Assembly: GCF_029854215.1 (NCBI RefSeq)
Contig: NZ_CP122961.1
Location: 3,534,001-3,598,000, forward strand
DNA length: 64,000 nucleotides
Direction: 5' to 3'
Source of the DNA: Halomonas alkaliantarctica
Lineage (GTDB): Bacteria > Pseudomonadota > Gammaproteobacteria > Pseudomonadales > Halomonadaceae
In this document: positions 29,908-38,180 of the stretch, piece after piece
How the letters are laid out: the number at the start of each line of letters is the position of its first letter
Position numbering within the stretch: position 1 is the first letter of the stretch
Translations under genes and position numbers: made by a program
The notes under the pieces: generated by a model
The model's input: only the letters and a program-made list of their open reading frames with translations
The model's database searches: none
What the model was told of the DNA's origin: nothing

Positions 29908-30663
29908 TTAAGGCACAGCCTGCCCAGTGGGCGCGAGAATTTTGCGCAAGAAGTGGCGCGTTCGCTCGTCTTTGGGCGCGGTGAACAGCTCCTCCGGAGG
30001 AGCTTGCTCGACGATACCGCCTTCGTCCATAAATACCACTCGATCCGCGACTTCCCGGGCGAACTGCATCTCGTGGGTGACGACGATCATCGTCTGGCGC
30101 TCTACCGCCAATTGCTTCATCAGGCTCAAGACCTCTTCCACCCACTGTGGGTCAAGGGATGAAGTGGGCTCATCAAATAGAATTACATCGGCATTGGCTG
30201 CCATCGCGCGGCCAATACCCACCCGCTGCTGCTGGCCGCCGGAGAGCGAAGCCGGGTAAGCATCCGCTTTATCTGCCAGACCGATGCGCTCGAGTATTTC
30301 CCTTGCCCGTGCATGGGCCTTAGCTTTCGGTAGTTTATCCACCACGATCATACCTTCGCTGATATTCTCCAGCGCGGTTTTATTGGCGAACAGGCCGTAA
30401 TTCTGAAACACAAACGCAGTACGCCGACGCAGCGCCAGAATATCTGCCCGGCTGGCCCGCTGGGTATCCACACTCAGGTCGCCCACCTGTAAGCGCCCGG
30501 CATCTGGCTTTTCAAGAAAGTTAATACAGCGCAACAGCGTGGACTTACCCGTACCGGAGGGCCCAATGATGACAATGATCTCGCCTTGAGAAAGACTCAA
30601 ATCAATATCTCGAAATACCGTATGGGCTCCAAAACGCTTGGTAATGCCTTGCAGCGAAATCAT
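29908..30663 (-). CDS. Polar amino acid ABC transporter ATP-binding protein
   Basis: A 251-residue ATPase of the GlnQ/HisP/TcyC type. Walker A GPSGTGKS (about 33-40), Q-loop FQNYGLF, signature LSGGQQQR and Walker [14 protein letters not shown]. It powers import through the permease encoded upstream, which it overlaps by 4 bp. Substrate cannot be read from the ATPase. Confidence 0.9.
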   Translation of the reverse strand: MISLQGITKRFGAHTVFRDIDLSLSQGEIIVIIGPSGTGKSTLLRCINFLEKPDAGRLQVGDLSVDTQRASRADILALRRRTAFVFQNYGLFANKTALENISEGMIVVDKLPKAKAHARAREILERIGLADKADAYPASLSGGQQQRVGIGRAMAANADVILFDEPTSSLDPQWVEEVLSLMKQLAVERQTMIVVTHEMQFAREVADRVVFMDEGGIVEQAPPEELFTAPKDERTRHFLRKILAPTGQAVP

Positions 30664-31328
30664 CGTTGGTAGGCCTTATTCAGGTAAATTTCTAACCGAC
30701 GCTGCCCCCAGGAGAGCACCTCCACCACCGCCCAATAAATAAGCGCTACCAACAAGAATGCCTCCAAATAAAGGAAGCTTCCCGCGGCCTCTTTTTGCGT
30801 GGCCCCCATTAGCTCGGTGACCCCCAGCGTAAAGGCCAACGAGGTCGCTTTAATCATATCAATGAAGTAATTCATCAGAGTAGGCGTTGCCACGCGGGTT
30901 GCCTGGGGCAATATGATACGTCGCATTAACTGCGACTGGGTCATACCAATGGAGAGTCCGGCTTCGCTCTGGCTGCGGTCAATCCCCACAATGGCAGCGC
31001 GAATGGACTCGGCCATATAGGCAGAAAAGTGTAACGTCAGCCCCATCACTGCGGCAGTGACGCCAGTAATAGCGATCAAAGAGTTTATTAACTGTGGCAG
31101 GCCGTAATAAAAAAGAAACAGCTGAACCAGCAGCGGCGTGCCGCGGAAAAACGAGATAAAAAGTAGTGAAAAGCCATTTAATACCGGCACTTTTGATACA
31201 CGAACCACCGCCAGCAGACACGCCAGTATCAGCGCAAAGAACATGGCGATCGTCGCCATTTGAAGCGTGAGGGGCAGATATCGCAGCAGAACCGGCAACA
31301 AATCCCACATATATTCGAGATTAAGCAT
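30660..31328 (-). CDS. Polar amino acid ABC transporter permease
   Basis: A HisMQ/TcyL-type permease of 222 residues with about five transmembrane helices. The FRGTPLLVQLFLFYYGLPQ stretch and the EAA loop (EAGLSIGMTQSQLMRRIILPQA) contact the ATPase. The start at 31328 (MLNLEYMWDLLPV) is preferred; the open frame continues upstream without a better start. Single permease gene, so it likely forms a homodimer, as in cystine-type systems. Confidence 0.88.
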   Translation of the reverse strand: MLNLEYMWDLLPVLLRYLPLTLQMATIAMFFALILACLLAVVRVSKVPVLNGFSLLFISFFRGTPLLVQLFLFYYGLPQLINSLIAITGVTAAVMGLTLHFSAYMAESIRAAIVGIDRSQSEAGLSIGMTQSQLMRRIILPQATRVATPTLMNYFIDMIKATSLAFTLGVTELMGATQKEAAGSFLYLEAFLLVALIYWAVVEVLSWGQRRLEIYLNKAYQR

Positions 31329-31366
31329 AATAATTAAACATAGGTTAGACCGCTTATAAGCAAACG

Positions 31367-31387
31367 GCCGTGGCAATGCCACGGCCG
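31367..31387. terminator. Intergenic hairpin between binding-protein and permease genes
   Basis: GGCCGTGGCA and TGCCACGGCC form a perfect 10-bp stem around a single A. There is no T run, so it is more likely an mRNA-stabilising or attenuating hairpin that leaves more binding-protein transcript than permease transcript. Confidence 0.55.
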
Positions 31388-31411
31388 CGTTAAATCAGGG
31401 TAGCCTAAACG

Positions 31412-32182
31412 TTACGGCTGGGTGATATCAGTATTGAACCACTTTTCCGATATCTCACGTAAATCGCCATTTTCACGCAGCTCGGCAAGGGCTGCACCAA
31501 CGCGATCACGCTGCTCACGACCCGCCTCGTCATCACGAAACGGTAGCGCGTTCTCAATGGTAGAGAACGGCTGACCGGCTAGCTCTAACGGCAGGCCTTT
31601 CTCTTTAATGACTTGCGTCGCGCTTACACGATCCATCACAAAGGCTTCTACCCGGCCCAGTGCCACATCCTGCTCAATGTTGGATTCATAGGTGCGAATA
31701 TCGATTTCATCGGCGTTCGGTTGTTCACGCAGCAGCTGTTCGTAGTTGGAGCCCAGGTTCACCGCCACGCTTTTGCCAGATAAATCTTCAACGCCTTCAA
31801 TGGTGTCATTGCCTGCCCGCACCACGACTTGCGCGCCGTCATACACGTAAGGCTCGGTGAAGGCATACTTGGCTTCGCGCTCAGGGGTAATCGTAATCTG
31901 GTTAGCAATGGTATCGATACGCCCAGACTCCAGCATCCCCGCCAGGCCAGAGAAGCTCGCGGTAATGAATTCGATCTCATCACCGGTGATCTCACCCACG
32001 GCATTCATCACATCGACTTCAAAGCCCTTTAGCTCATCCTGTTCAACGAAGGTAAAGGGGAAGTAACCACCGGACATACCCACTCGGAGGGTATCGGCTT
32101 GGGCGGTCGCGGCGAACAACCCGCTTGCTACGCTTAGTGAAAGCGCGGCCAGGGTGATATTAAGCTTGCGTGGTAGTGGCAT
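31412..32182 (-). CDS. Periplasmic amino acid-binding protein (SBP family 3)
   Basis: A 256-residue solute-binding protein with a Sec signal peptide (positive n-region, hydrophobic core, ATAQA cleavage near residue 29). Typical SBP_bac_3 motifs: GYFPFTF, LKGFEVDVMNAVGE and RIDTIANQITITPERE. The sequence SGKSVAVNLGSNYEQLLRE resembles cystine-type binders (TcyA/TcyJ family). Cystine is a reasonable but unproven substrate, favoured by cysQ in the same operon. GAGGAA lies upstream of the ATG. Confidence 0.85.
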   Translation of the reverse strand: MPLPRKLNITLAALSLSVASGLFAATAQADTLRVGMSGGYFPFTFVEQDELKGFEVDVMNAVGEITGDEIEFITASFSGLAGMLESGRIDTIANQITITPEREAKYAFTEPYVYDGAQVVVRAGNDTIEGVEDLSGKSVAVNLGSNYEQLLREQPNADEIDIRTYESNIEQDVALGRVEAFVMDRVSATQVIKEKGLPLELAGQPFSTIENALPFRDDEAGREQRDRVGAALAELRENGDLREISEKWFNTDITQP

Positions 32183-32285
32183 AATTCTGTTTCCTCGTTA
32201 GTCGATATCCCGACGATCCGAATAGCCGCAAAAAATTTATGTGGCATTGATGGCTGCTATTTTACCTGCAAGGCAAAAGCATATA

Positions 32286-32325
32286 AAAGAATATTAAAGA
32301 CATTTTTTATTCCATTAAAGAATAT
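32286..32325. promoter_or_regulatory. Direct repeats AAAGAATAT upstream of the amino acid ABC operon
   Basis: Two identical 9-mers, AAAGAATAT at 32286-32294 and 32317-32325, lie 31 bp apart in a very AT-rich stretch about 100 bp before the binding-protein start. They could be a regulator site (three helical turns apart); no known consensus is claimed. Confidence 0.3.
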
Positions 32326-32346
32326 ATTTTGCGCTCTGTTGTGTGG

Positions 32347-33027
32347 CTACATTTGTCTGATAGTTTGGAACGTTTTGGGGGTGGCTATTTGGCGCTTTGC
32401 ATCTAGTACGCTGCCGCCTAGCGCTGCCAGCTCTTGAGAAAACGTAACAAGCTTTTCCAACTGCACCTTATCAAACCCTCGCCTGCGCTGAGGCTTTTTG
32501 AAAATGATACTTACACCACCGATCAAATGCTCTGCTTGTTGGAAGGTATCCGGGGAGGGCATCACTCCAGGCGGGTAGGCATTGGCGACACACAATGGAT
32601 TTTGAGGAGTAACGCCTGGCACGCTGTAAACCTGAAGCGTAGCATCGTAGTGGGCATCCCATTTTTGTAGACTCACTTGAAGCTTCTTATTGAGCGCGGT
32701 GTCGGGCTGTTCAAACATCACAAACAGTACATGAGCACTCTCTTCAGCCGCTGCAGGTGCCACCTCCTCTACGCTATCGTTCTGCTCGGGTAACGTAGAG
32801 GGGGTGCTCACCTGCTTTACAATAGTAGAAGGCTGAGTTGGCAATTCGGCTCTCTCATCGGCTGGCACTAATTGCTGCCCTATCCTTAGCCACTCTCCGC
32901 CTCGCCACATCCCCCCTTCCAGCACGCCTCTGCCGCTTAGTAGGAAATACATGCAAACGACAAGGCCGTTAAAACTCAACCAACCCGCAGCGATGGCTAA
33001 AGTTATCGCCAGTTTATACGAATCCAT
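32347..33027 (-). CDS. Single-pass membrane protein with ZipA-like C-terminal domain
   Basis: A 226-residue protein. An N-terminal transmembrane segment (about 5-30) is followed by a Pro/Glu/Ser-rich linker (about 55-100) and a C-terminal domain (about 100-226). That domain lines up by eye with the FtsZ-binding domain of ZipA: a central LCVANAYPPGVM resembles ZipA LANMVEPG, and GGVSIIF resembles its PGVTFF strand. Also similar are LAALGGSVLDAKRQ (ZipA LGGEVLDDQR) and the end PKTFQTIRQ. zipA itself normally lies beside ligA, which is absent here, so this may be a second ZipA-like protein. Start at 33027 has AGGAAG upstream; the frame also opens at a GTG at 33069. Confidence 0.5.
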   Translation of the reverse strand: MDSYKLAITLAIAAGWLSFNGLVVCMYFLLSGRGVLEGGMWRGGEWLRIGQQLVPADERAELPTQPSTIVKQVSTPSTLPEQNDSVEEVAPAAAEESAHVLFVMFEQPDTALNKKLQVSLQKWDAHYDATLQVYSVPGVTPQNPLCVANAYPPGVMPSPDTFQQAEHLIGGVSIIFKKPQRRRGFDKVQLEKLVTFSQELAALGGSVLDAKRQIATPKTFQTIRQM

Positions 33028-33172
33028 GGATTGGCTTCCTATCCAATGAGGAACGTGCGAAGTGAGCACTCACGACGGTTATGAGTATTCTGCGTAACTG
33101 TAAACATCCCCTAAAATCGGTGTATGCGTCATTAGAGTTCTCCGGCCTACAATGAGGCAAACGGAGAGCGAC

Positions 33173-33229
33173 ATGAAGAAATCGTGGTACAGCGACTCCC
33201 AGGTCGCTTGCTCCTGGCTCGAGGTGTAA
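33173..33229 (+). pseudogene. Remnant of an IS3-family transposase orfA 5' end
   Basis: After a GGAGAG ribosome-binding site an ATG opens 18 codons beginning KKSWYSDSQV, very like the start of IS3-family OrfA proteins (KKSR-T-DSQI). The frame then loses similarity and stops. The 70 bp upstream (from about 33100, with ATTAGAGTTCTCCGGCC and AATGAGGC) also looks like an IS leader. No orfB, helix-turn-helix or right end is visible, so only a fragment is left. Confidence 0.4.
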
Positions 33230-33679
33230 TGGCAGGTTCGAAACGATTGTTGATGTTTCTACATGACCTTGATTTGTATAGATCAGGATGAAAAGTTCGT
33301 TACAGCAACATTAATCAACTATTGACTTTATAGATGCTTTCCTGATTTATAGCGCTCATGTTGTGTTCGCCGCTAATCAATAAAAAAGCATATATTATTT
33401 TGCACAGACACCACGACTCAATTAAAGAGGCGCACATGTCAATACCTTAAATCAATTAAGCTATTAACTGACTAAGCAAGAAGCCTATAAAACCTATGAG
33501 CAGGAACTGCCATATATCTCTTTCATCTTTGTAACTCACTCCCTCGGCACTGCTTTTGCTGCCCCTTTTTATTGCTAAAAAAGGTAAAAAATGCCCAAAA
33601 CGGGATCTACGCTATGGAAAGCATAGGCCGTGATATAAAACGGGCAGAACAAAAGCAAGTGCTTTATAATAAAAACTCT
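33230..33679. other. AT-rich gap after the IS remnant
   Basis: About 450 bp without a convincing gene on either strand; only very short frames are present. It separates the ZipA-like gene from the end of the glycosylation operon and shares that operon end's low GC. No terminator with a clear T run was recognised. Confidence 0.5.
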
Positions 33680-34486
33680 TTAACTATTTCTCTTTAGATA
33701 TCCATCTGGAGCAACTGTTATTAAAAGCTTATCTTGAATATGCTTGTCAATTTCAAATTCACTATGCTTTTTTACGTATTCCCAAACAGCCGTTTTGGGG
33801 TTGTCACCAGGCCCCCAGGGGCGATCAGGAAACATATCAGCTGGCATATCTTCTACGACAGTGTCGAATACTACACAGTAGCTTCCAACACTGGTCAGGG
33901 GTGCATAAGCCTCCAACTCGGCTAGCACATGCTCGTGAGTGTGATTAGAGTCCAGACAAACCAACACGCACTCATATTCTTTGGCTATTTGTTGGACCTT
34001 CTCAACCACGTCAGGTGCAATACTGGAGCCTTGAATCATTTCAATACGTGATGCCATGGGGTGGGCTTCAATAGCCTCCCTATTGTGCGCGCGAATATCG
34101 ATATCGATTCCCAGCACTTTGCGTTTAGACTGCTTGGGATCAATCGTTGCACCTGTTTCGATAGCTTCGCTCATATCCAACATCGCTAGCAGCGATGCAC
34201 TTAGCATCAGCGAACCTCCATGGGCGATGCCTGTTTCAATAATCAAATCCGGCTTTATTTGCCAGATCAGTTCCTGAATAGCGACAATGTCAACTGGCGT
34301 TTGAATAATCGGCCGACCCATCCATTGAAAGTTGTACATGTATCGCTTGTCAAAAGCCTTCGCTAGCCATTGGTTTGATTGGCGATTCCACTCAGCTTCA
34401 GAAGAGTAGCTGCTTACTGAATCATGACTTTCTCTTAAAAACTGTGCAAATGGGTTATCATCACGATTTTCCATATTCATCTCCAT
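33680..34486 (-). CDS. Cephalosporin hydroxylase (CmcI)-family SAM-dependent methyltransferase-fold protein
   Basis: A 268-residue protein with a Rossmann methyltransferase core: LIIETGIAHGGSLMLSASLL (about 77-96), an acidic strand end VLGIDIDIRAHNREAI and VLVCLDSNHTHEHVLAELEAYAPL. This pattern is the CmcI/cephalosporin hydroxylase family (Pfam CmcI), often found in O-antigen and other polysaccharide clusters where it is presumed to methylate sugars. Last gene of the sugar operon, 116 bp after the acetyltransferase gene. Low GC compared with the core genes. Exact reaction unknown. Confidence 0.75.
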   Translation of the reverse strand: MEMNMENRDDNPFAQFLRESHDSVSSYSSEAEWNRQSNQWLAKAFDKRYMYNFQWMGRPIIQTPVDIVAIQELIWQIKPDLIIETGIAHGGSLMLSASLLAMLDMSEAIETGATIDPKQSKRKVLGIDIDIRAHNREAIEAHPMASRIEMIQGSSIAPDVVEKVQQIAKEYECVLVCLDSNHTHEHVLAELEAYAPLTSVGSYCVVFDTVVEDMPADMFPDRPWGPGDNPKTAVWEYVKKHSEFEIDKHIQDKLLITVAPDGYLKRNS

Positions 34487-34602
34487 AAATTATAACAAAA
34501 GTTTAACTCAAACTTTAATGGCAAAGCAATTCAAGAAAGCCCAGTGTAAAATTAATTATAAATCTTCCAGAAAATTAGCTCCAAAAAATTTCCATCTCAA
34601 AA

Positions 34603-35256
34603 TTAACGCTGATACTTCATATGAAAAAGTGAATCGGCTGACATAACGGCATCGTCTTTCAGAGGAACTTCACTAAGCTCTTCAAGTACACCCATAGACC
34701 CGTTTATTTCATACAATGGCATTTCAAACTCTACTGAAAACCCACACTGATTATAAAAGTTAACCGCCGGATTGCTTGATCTAACTCTAACCCATACCTC
34801 CTTGATACCTATATCGGTTATTACCCATTCAACCAAACTAAGAAATGCCTTACGCATCAAGCCAGGTCGATTGGTATCGCTAAAACGAACAATCGCATCT
34901 CCTTCGATACGGGCTCCGCTAGCATCACCATAGGCTAGTCCCATATAGCCATAAAGCTCTCTTTTTCCAATCTCTCTTAATGCAAACAAGATTCTTGTAC
35001 TGTCGTTGGCAACATTACTTGTAATCCACTGAAATGTCCGTTCAGAAGTAGCTTCAAAATACGTAAGAAATGAATCACGACTCCTGTTTCGAGCCTCCGT
35101 AAGCATATTAACGACAATTTTGTCAACGTGAGCAGGATTGCAGTTGATGGGATATAACGCGAAGCCTGTTTCAGCTACAGGTAACGCCAGGGAAGACAAG
35201 TTCATATCACCAACCCCTTTAAGCGCTTGAAAGATATCTCGATATTCCATTATCAA
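34603..35256 (-). CDS. GNAT-family N-acetyltransferase (probable amino-sugar acetyltransferase)
   Basis: A 217-residue protein with a GNAT fold in its C-terminal two thirds: LFALREIGKRELYGYMGLAYGD, the FLSLVEWVI helix, and IKEVWVRVRSSNPAVNFYNQCGF, a typical motif B for acetyl-CoA binding. It overlaps the aminotransferase gene by 4 bp, so acylation of the amino group made by that enzyme is the simplest reading. The first 60 residues are unassigned. Confidence 0.75.
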   Translation of the reverse strand: MIMEYRDIFQALKGVGDMNLSSLALPVAETGFALYPINCNPAHVDKIVVNMLTEARNRSRDSFLTYFEATSERTFQWITSNVANDSTRILFALREIGKRELYGYMGLAYGDASGARIEGDAIVRFSDTNRPGLMRKAFLSLVEWVITDIGIKEVWVRVRSSNPAVNFYNQCGFSVEFEMPLYEINGSMGVLEELSEVPLKDDAVMSADSLFHMKYQR

Positions 35257-36401
35257 CCTTGAAAAGATTCTATAGATTGTATAATTCGACTCTGATCCTC
35301 ATCGCTCATGTAGCTATGGAGGGGCAGCGACAAAACTTGATCGACAATTTTTTCAGTTACATACAAATCTCCTCTGCGGCAATTATTAAAATATGTGAAG
35401 TTATGACCTGCCTGCCAGTGAATACCCGTATCAACTCCCTGTGATCTCATATGTTCTCGAAGCTCATCACGTCTTCCATTAAGCACTCTAATATAATAAA
35501 GAAAAGGACTAACTTCCTCAAAGTCGCCTTTAGGAGCTTCTAGCCACGTAATTGAAGAGAGTTTATTATAATATTTTTCACATGCTACCTGTCGAGTACT
35601 TCGGATTTTATCAAGCTTCGAGATTTGCGAAAGTCCTATTGCAGCATGAAGGTTAGCCATATGGTACCTGAAACCTAGCTCTTCAATATCATATGTCCAT
35701 GCTCTTGAATTTTTATACATTTGCTCAGCAGGCTGAGTCATCCCAATCAAACGCATTGCTTGTAGTCGCTTTATATTTTCTGTTCCTTCAACTACGATAG
35801 CACCACCATCAATGCAAGTTACTGTCTTAACAGGATCAAAACTGAACATAGTATATTCATGCTGATTTCCCGTTGGTCGCCCCTTATAATATGAGCCAAA
35901 AGAGTGTGCCGCATCATGAAGAATTGGTATGTTGTGTTTTTTTGATATTATTCGCAATGCATCATGATCGCAAAGAAAAATATCATAATCCATACAGATA
36001 ATACATTTAGTTTTATCTGTTATCAGGCTCTCCACCTTGTCAACATCGATACAAAGTGTATCTTCTTTTATGTCAACAAAAACTGGCTCTGCTCCGCAGG
36101 CCCGAATTGCCTGAAAATCAGCTGCATTATTAAATGACGGTGTAATGACTTCATCATCAGCTCCCACCCCTATCATCAACAAAGACAGATGAAGTGCTGC
36201 ATGTCCAGTACTGACAGCAACAACATGACGATCTTCATCTGGGGCAAAATCACAGACTCGAGTTAAGGCAGCTTCGAAATCTTTTACATAACTCCCCATG
36301 CCAAGCCAACCTAACTCCAAAGATTCAACCGCAGCGGCGATTTCGCTCTGTTCAATAAGGGGTTTGAAAACCGGTATTTGTGGTTCGATTTTATTTTTCA
36401 T
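35253..36401 (-). CDS. DegT/DnrJ/EryC1/StrS-family PLP-dependent sugar aminotransferase
   Basis: A 382-residue aminotransferase of the sugar-nucleotide type. The N-terminal IPVFKPLIE and LGWLGMGSYVKDFE, the STGHAALHLSLL cofactor loop, and VTPSFNNAADFQAIRACGAEPVFVDI are family features. The PLP lysine is in FSFDPVKTVTCIDGGAI, so it is a true aminotransferase and not an RfbH-type dehydrase (which has His). It probably aminates a keto-deoxysugar made by RfbF/RfbG. It overlaps the methyltransferase gene by 11 bp. Confidence 0.88.
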   Translation of the reverse strand: MKNKIEPQIPVFKPLIEQSEIAAAVESLELGWLGMGSYVKDFEAALTRVCDFAPDEDRHVVAVSTGHAALHLSLLMIGVGADDEVITPSFNNAADFQAIRACGAEPVFVDIKEDTLCIDVDKVESLITDKTKCIICMDYDIFLCDHDALRIISKKHNIPILHDAAHSFGSYYKGRPTGNQHEYTMFSFDPVKTVTCIDGGAIVVEGTENIKRLQAMRLIGMTQPAEQMYKNSRAWTYDIEELGFRYHMANLHAAIGLSQISKLDKIRSTRQVACEKYYNKLSSITWLEAPKGDFEEVSPFLYYIRVLNGRRDELREHMRSQGVDTGIHWQAGHNFTYFNNCRRGDLYVTEKIVDQVLSLPLHSYMSDEDQSRIIQSIESFQG

Positions 36402-37632
36402 TTATCTTCTCAAATATACGAAGTTCTGGAACGGGAATAACAAATTCCGTCCCTTTTTCTTGAATAGCGCTATTTTGCTGCCACACTTCCTCTGCAATAT
36501 TCCAGGGCAAGATCAGCAAATAGTCTAACTGTTTATTCGCAAGTTGATCTGGCGACAAGATAGGTATATGGCTACCTGGCATAAACTTGCCTTGCTTGGC
36601 TGCCGAAGCGTCACAAACGAAGGGAAGTAAGTCTGGCTTTACACCAGCGTAGTTAAGCAAAGTATTACCTTTAGCGGCTGCTCCATAAGCAGCAACTTTT
36701 TTTCCTGCACGCTTTTTCTGGATAAGAAAATATAACAAGTCATCCTTTATTTTATTTGCGCGAGACTGAAAGGCGAGATAAGTATCCAGCTGTTGCAAGC
36801 CATGGTTTAGCTCCACCTGCAGCATTGTCGCAACTGACGCATGATCTGTCCTACCATCCTCATTATGACAGCCATATATACGCAAACTTCCTCCATGTGT
36901 ATTGAGTTCTTCAACTTGCCAAATACGCAGGCCTACAGACTGAAAAATACGAAGCACAGCGGAGAGCGATAAATAAGAAAAGTGTTCATGGTAGATAGTG
37001 TCGAACTGGCAATTCTCAAGCAAGCGCATCAGGTGGGGAAACTCTAGAGTAATCGTGCCATCTGACTTAAGTACCTCCTTGAGACCACGAGTAAAGTCGT
37101 TAATATCCGGCACGTGGGCGTAAACATTGTTACCGACAATTAGATCTGCTTTTCTGTCTTCACGAGCTAGCTTCTTTCCCAAGGCCTCACCAAAGAACTC
37201 ACGTATAACGGGAATGCCTTTCGTTTCCGCTTCCATAGCGGTGCTATCGGTTGGCTCAATACCAAGGCATGGGATTCCCATCGCAACAAAGTTTTTTAGC
37301 AAATACCCATCATTAGAAGCTACTTCGATAACCAAGCTGTCAGGATTAAGTTTCAGCTCACTGGACACCTGTTCAACATACTGCTCAGCGTGGGCCAACC
37401 AGCCGCTAGAAGTACTGGAAAAGTAGGCATAATCAGGGCTGAATAGTTCATCTGCTTGAGCATAATCCTCTGTCTGCACCAGCCAGCAGTGGTCGCAAAC
37501 CTTGACCTTTAATGGGTAGTATTTCTCCGGCTTCGTAAGGTCGGCGGCAGTAAGATAAGCATTGGAAGGTGGCGCAAAACCCAGATCAACAAAAGTGTGG
37601 GTCAGCAGTGCTCCACAATGGCGGCAGTTCAT
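36391..37632 (-). CDS. Sugar C-methyltransferase (SAM-dependent, zinc-binding N-terminus)
   Basis: A 413-residue protein with the three-part architecture of NDP-keto-sugar C-methyltransferases (TylC3/NovU type). The N-terminal zinc-binding part has CRHCG and VCDHCWLVQ. The SAM domain has VIEVASNDGYLLKNF (about 105) and IVGNNVYAHVPDINDF. The C-terminal domain holds GKKVAAYGAAAKGNTLLNYAG. Enzymes of this kind add a methyl branch at C3 of a 4-keto sugar nucleotide. It overlaps rfbC by 4 bp. Confidence 0.85.
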   Translation of the reverse strand: MNCRHCGALLTHTFVDLGFAPPSNAYLTAADLTKPEKYYPLKVKVCDHCWLVQTEDYAQADELFSPDYAYFSSTSSGWLAHAEQYVEQVSSELKLNPDSLVIEVASNDGYLLKNFVAMGIPCLGIEPTDSTAMEAETKGIPVIREFFGEALGKKLAREDRKADLIVGNNVYAHVPDINDFTRGLKEVLKSDGTITLEFPHLMRLLENCQFDTIYHEHFSYLSLSAVLRIFQSVGLRIWQVEELNTHGGSLRIYGCHNEDGRTDHASVATMLQVELNHGLQQLDTYLAFQSRANKIKDDLLYFLIQKKRAGKKVAAYGAAAKGNTLLNYAGVKPDLLPFVCDASAAKQGKFMPGSHIPILSPDQLANKQLDYLLILPWNIAEEVWQQNSAIQEKGTEFVIPVPELRIFEKINEK

Positions 37633-38180
37633 AGGGAGATTCCCTGAAAGTTAGCGTCAATCAGTGAGTGTTTGGCATCACGTTCAGAAAGTTCGGTCAC
37701 TGTGTGGGGCCACTTTATCCCGAGATGCGGGTCATCGTACCTAAGTCCCTCTTCCGCTTCAGGTGTGTAGTGGGCCGTGTGTAGATAGAGCAGCTCGCTA
37801 TCAGGCTCCAAGACCTGAAAACCATGCCCAAATCCTTCAGGGATGGCCATCATCAGAGCATTTTCCGGTGTCAGCTCTTCAGCATGCCAATGTAGGAAAG
37901 TAGGTGAGTGTTGCCGTAAATCCACAGCAACATCCCACACTCGCCCTTTCAGACATCGTACTAGCTTCATTTCGGCATGGGGCGGATGCTGAAAGTGCAG
38001 CCCACGGATGGCGCCCACAGTTGCTGTGCGTGAGTGGTTGACCTGTACGATTTGGCGTGAGCTGATCAAAGGAGCCAACTCCTTATCACAGAATAAGCGC
38101 GAGAACACACCACGTACGTCAGCATAGGGTATGGTTTCAACCACCAACAAACCAGCGATGGGAGAGGGGCATATATTCAT
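37629..38180 (-). CDS. dTDP-4-dehydrorhamnose 3,5-epimerase-like protein (RfbC family)
   Basis: A 183-residue cupin-fold epimerase. Family motifs include DVRGVFSRLFC, HSRTATVGAIRGLHFQ and GRVWDVAVDLRQHSPTF, then MAIPEGFGHGFQVLE. The catalytic His is in RGLHFQ. The cluster has no dTDP-glucose genes (RmlA, RmlB, RmlD), so it probably epimerises a CDP- or methylated 4-keto-sugar nucleotide instead of dTDP-rhamnose precursors. It overlaps rfbG by one base. Confidence 0.85.
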   Translation of the reverse strand: MNICPSPIAGLLVVETIPYADVRGVFSRLFCDKELAPLISSRQIVQVNHSRTATVGAIRGLHFQHPPHAEMKLVRCLKGRVWDVAVDLRQHSPTFLHWHAEELTPENALMMAIPEGFGHGFQVLEPDSELLYLHTAHYTPEAEEGLRYDDPHLGIKWPHTVTELSERDAKHSLIDANFQGISL

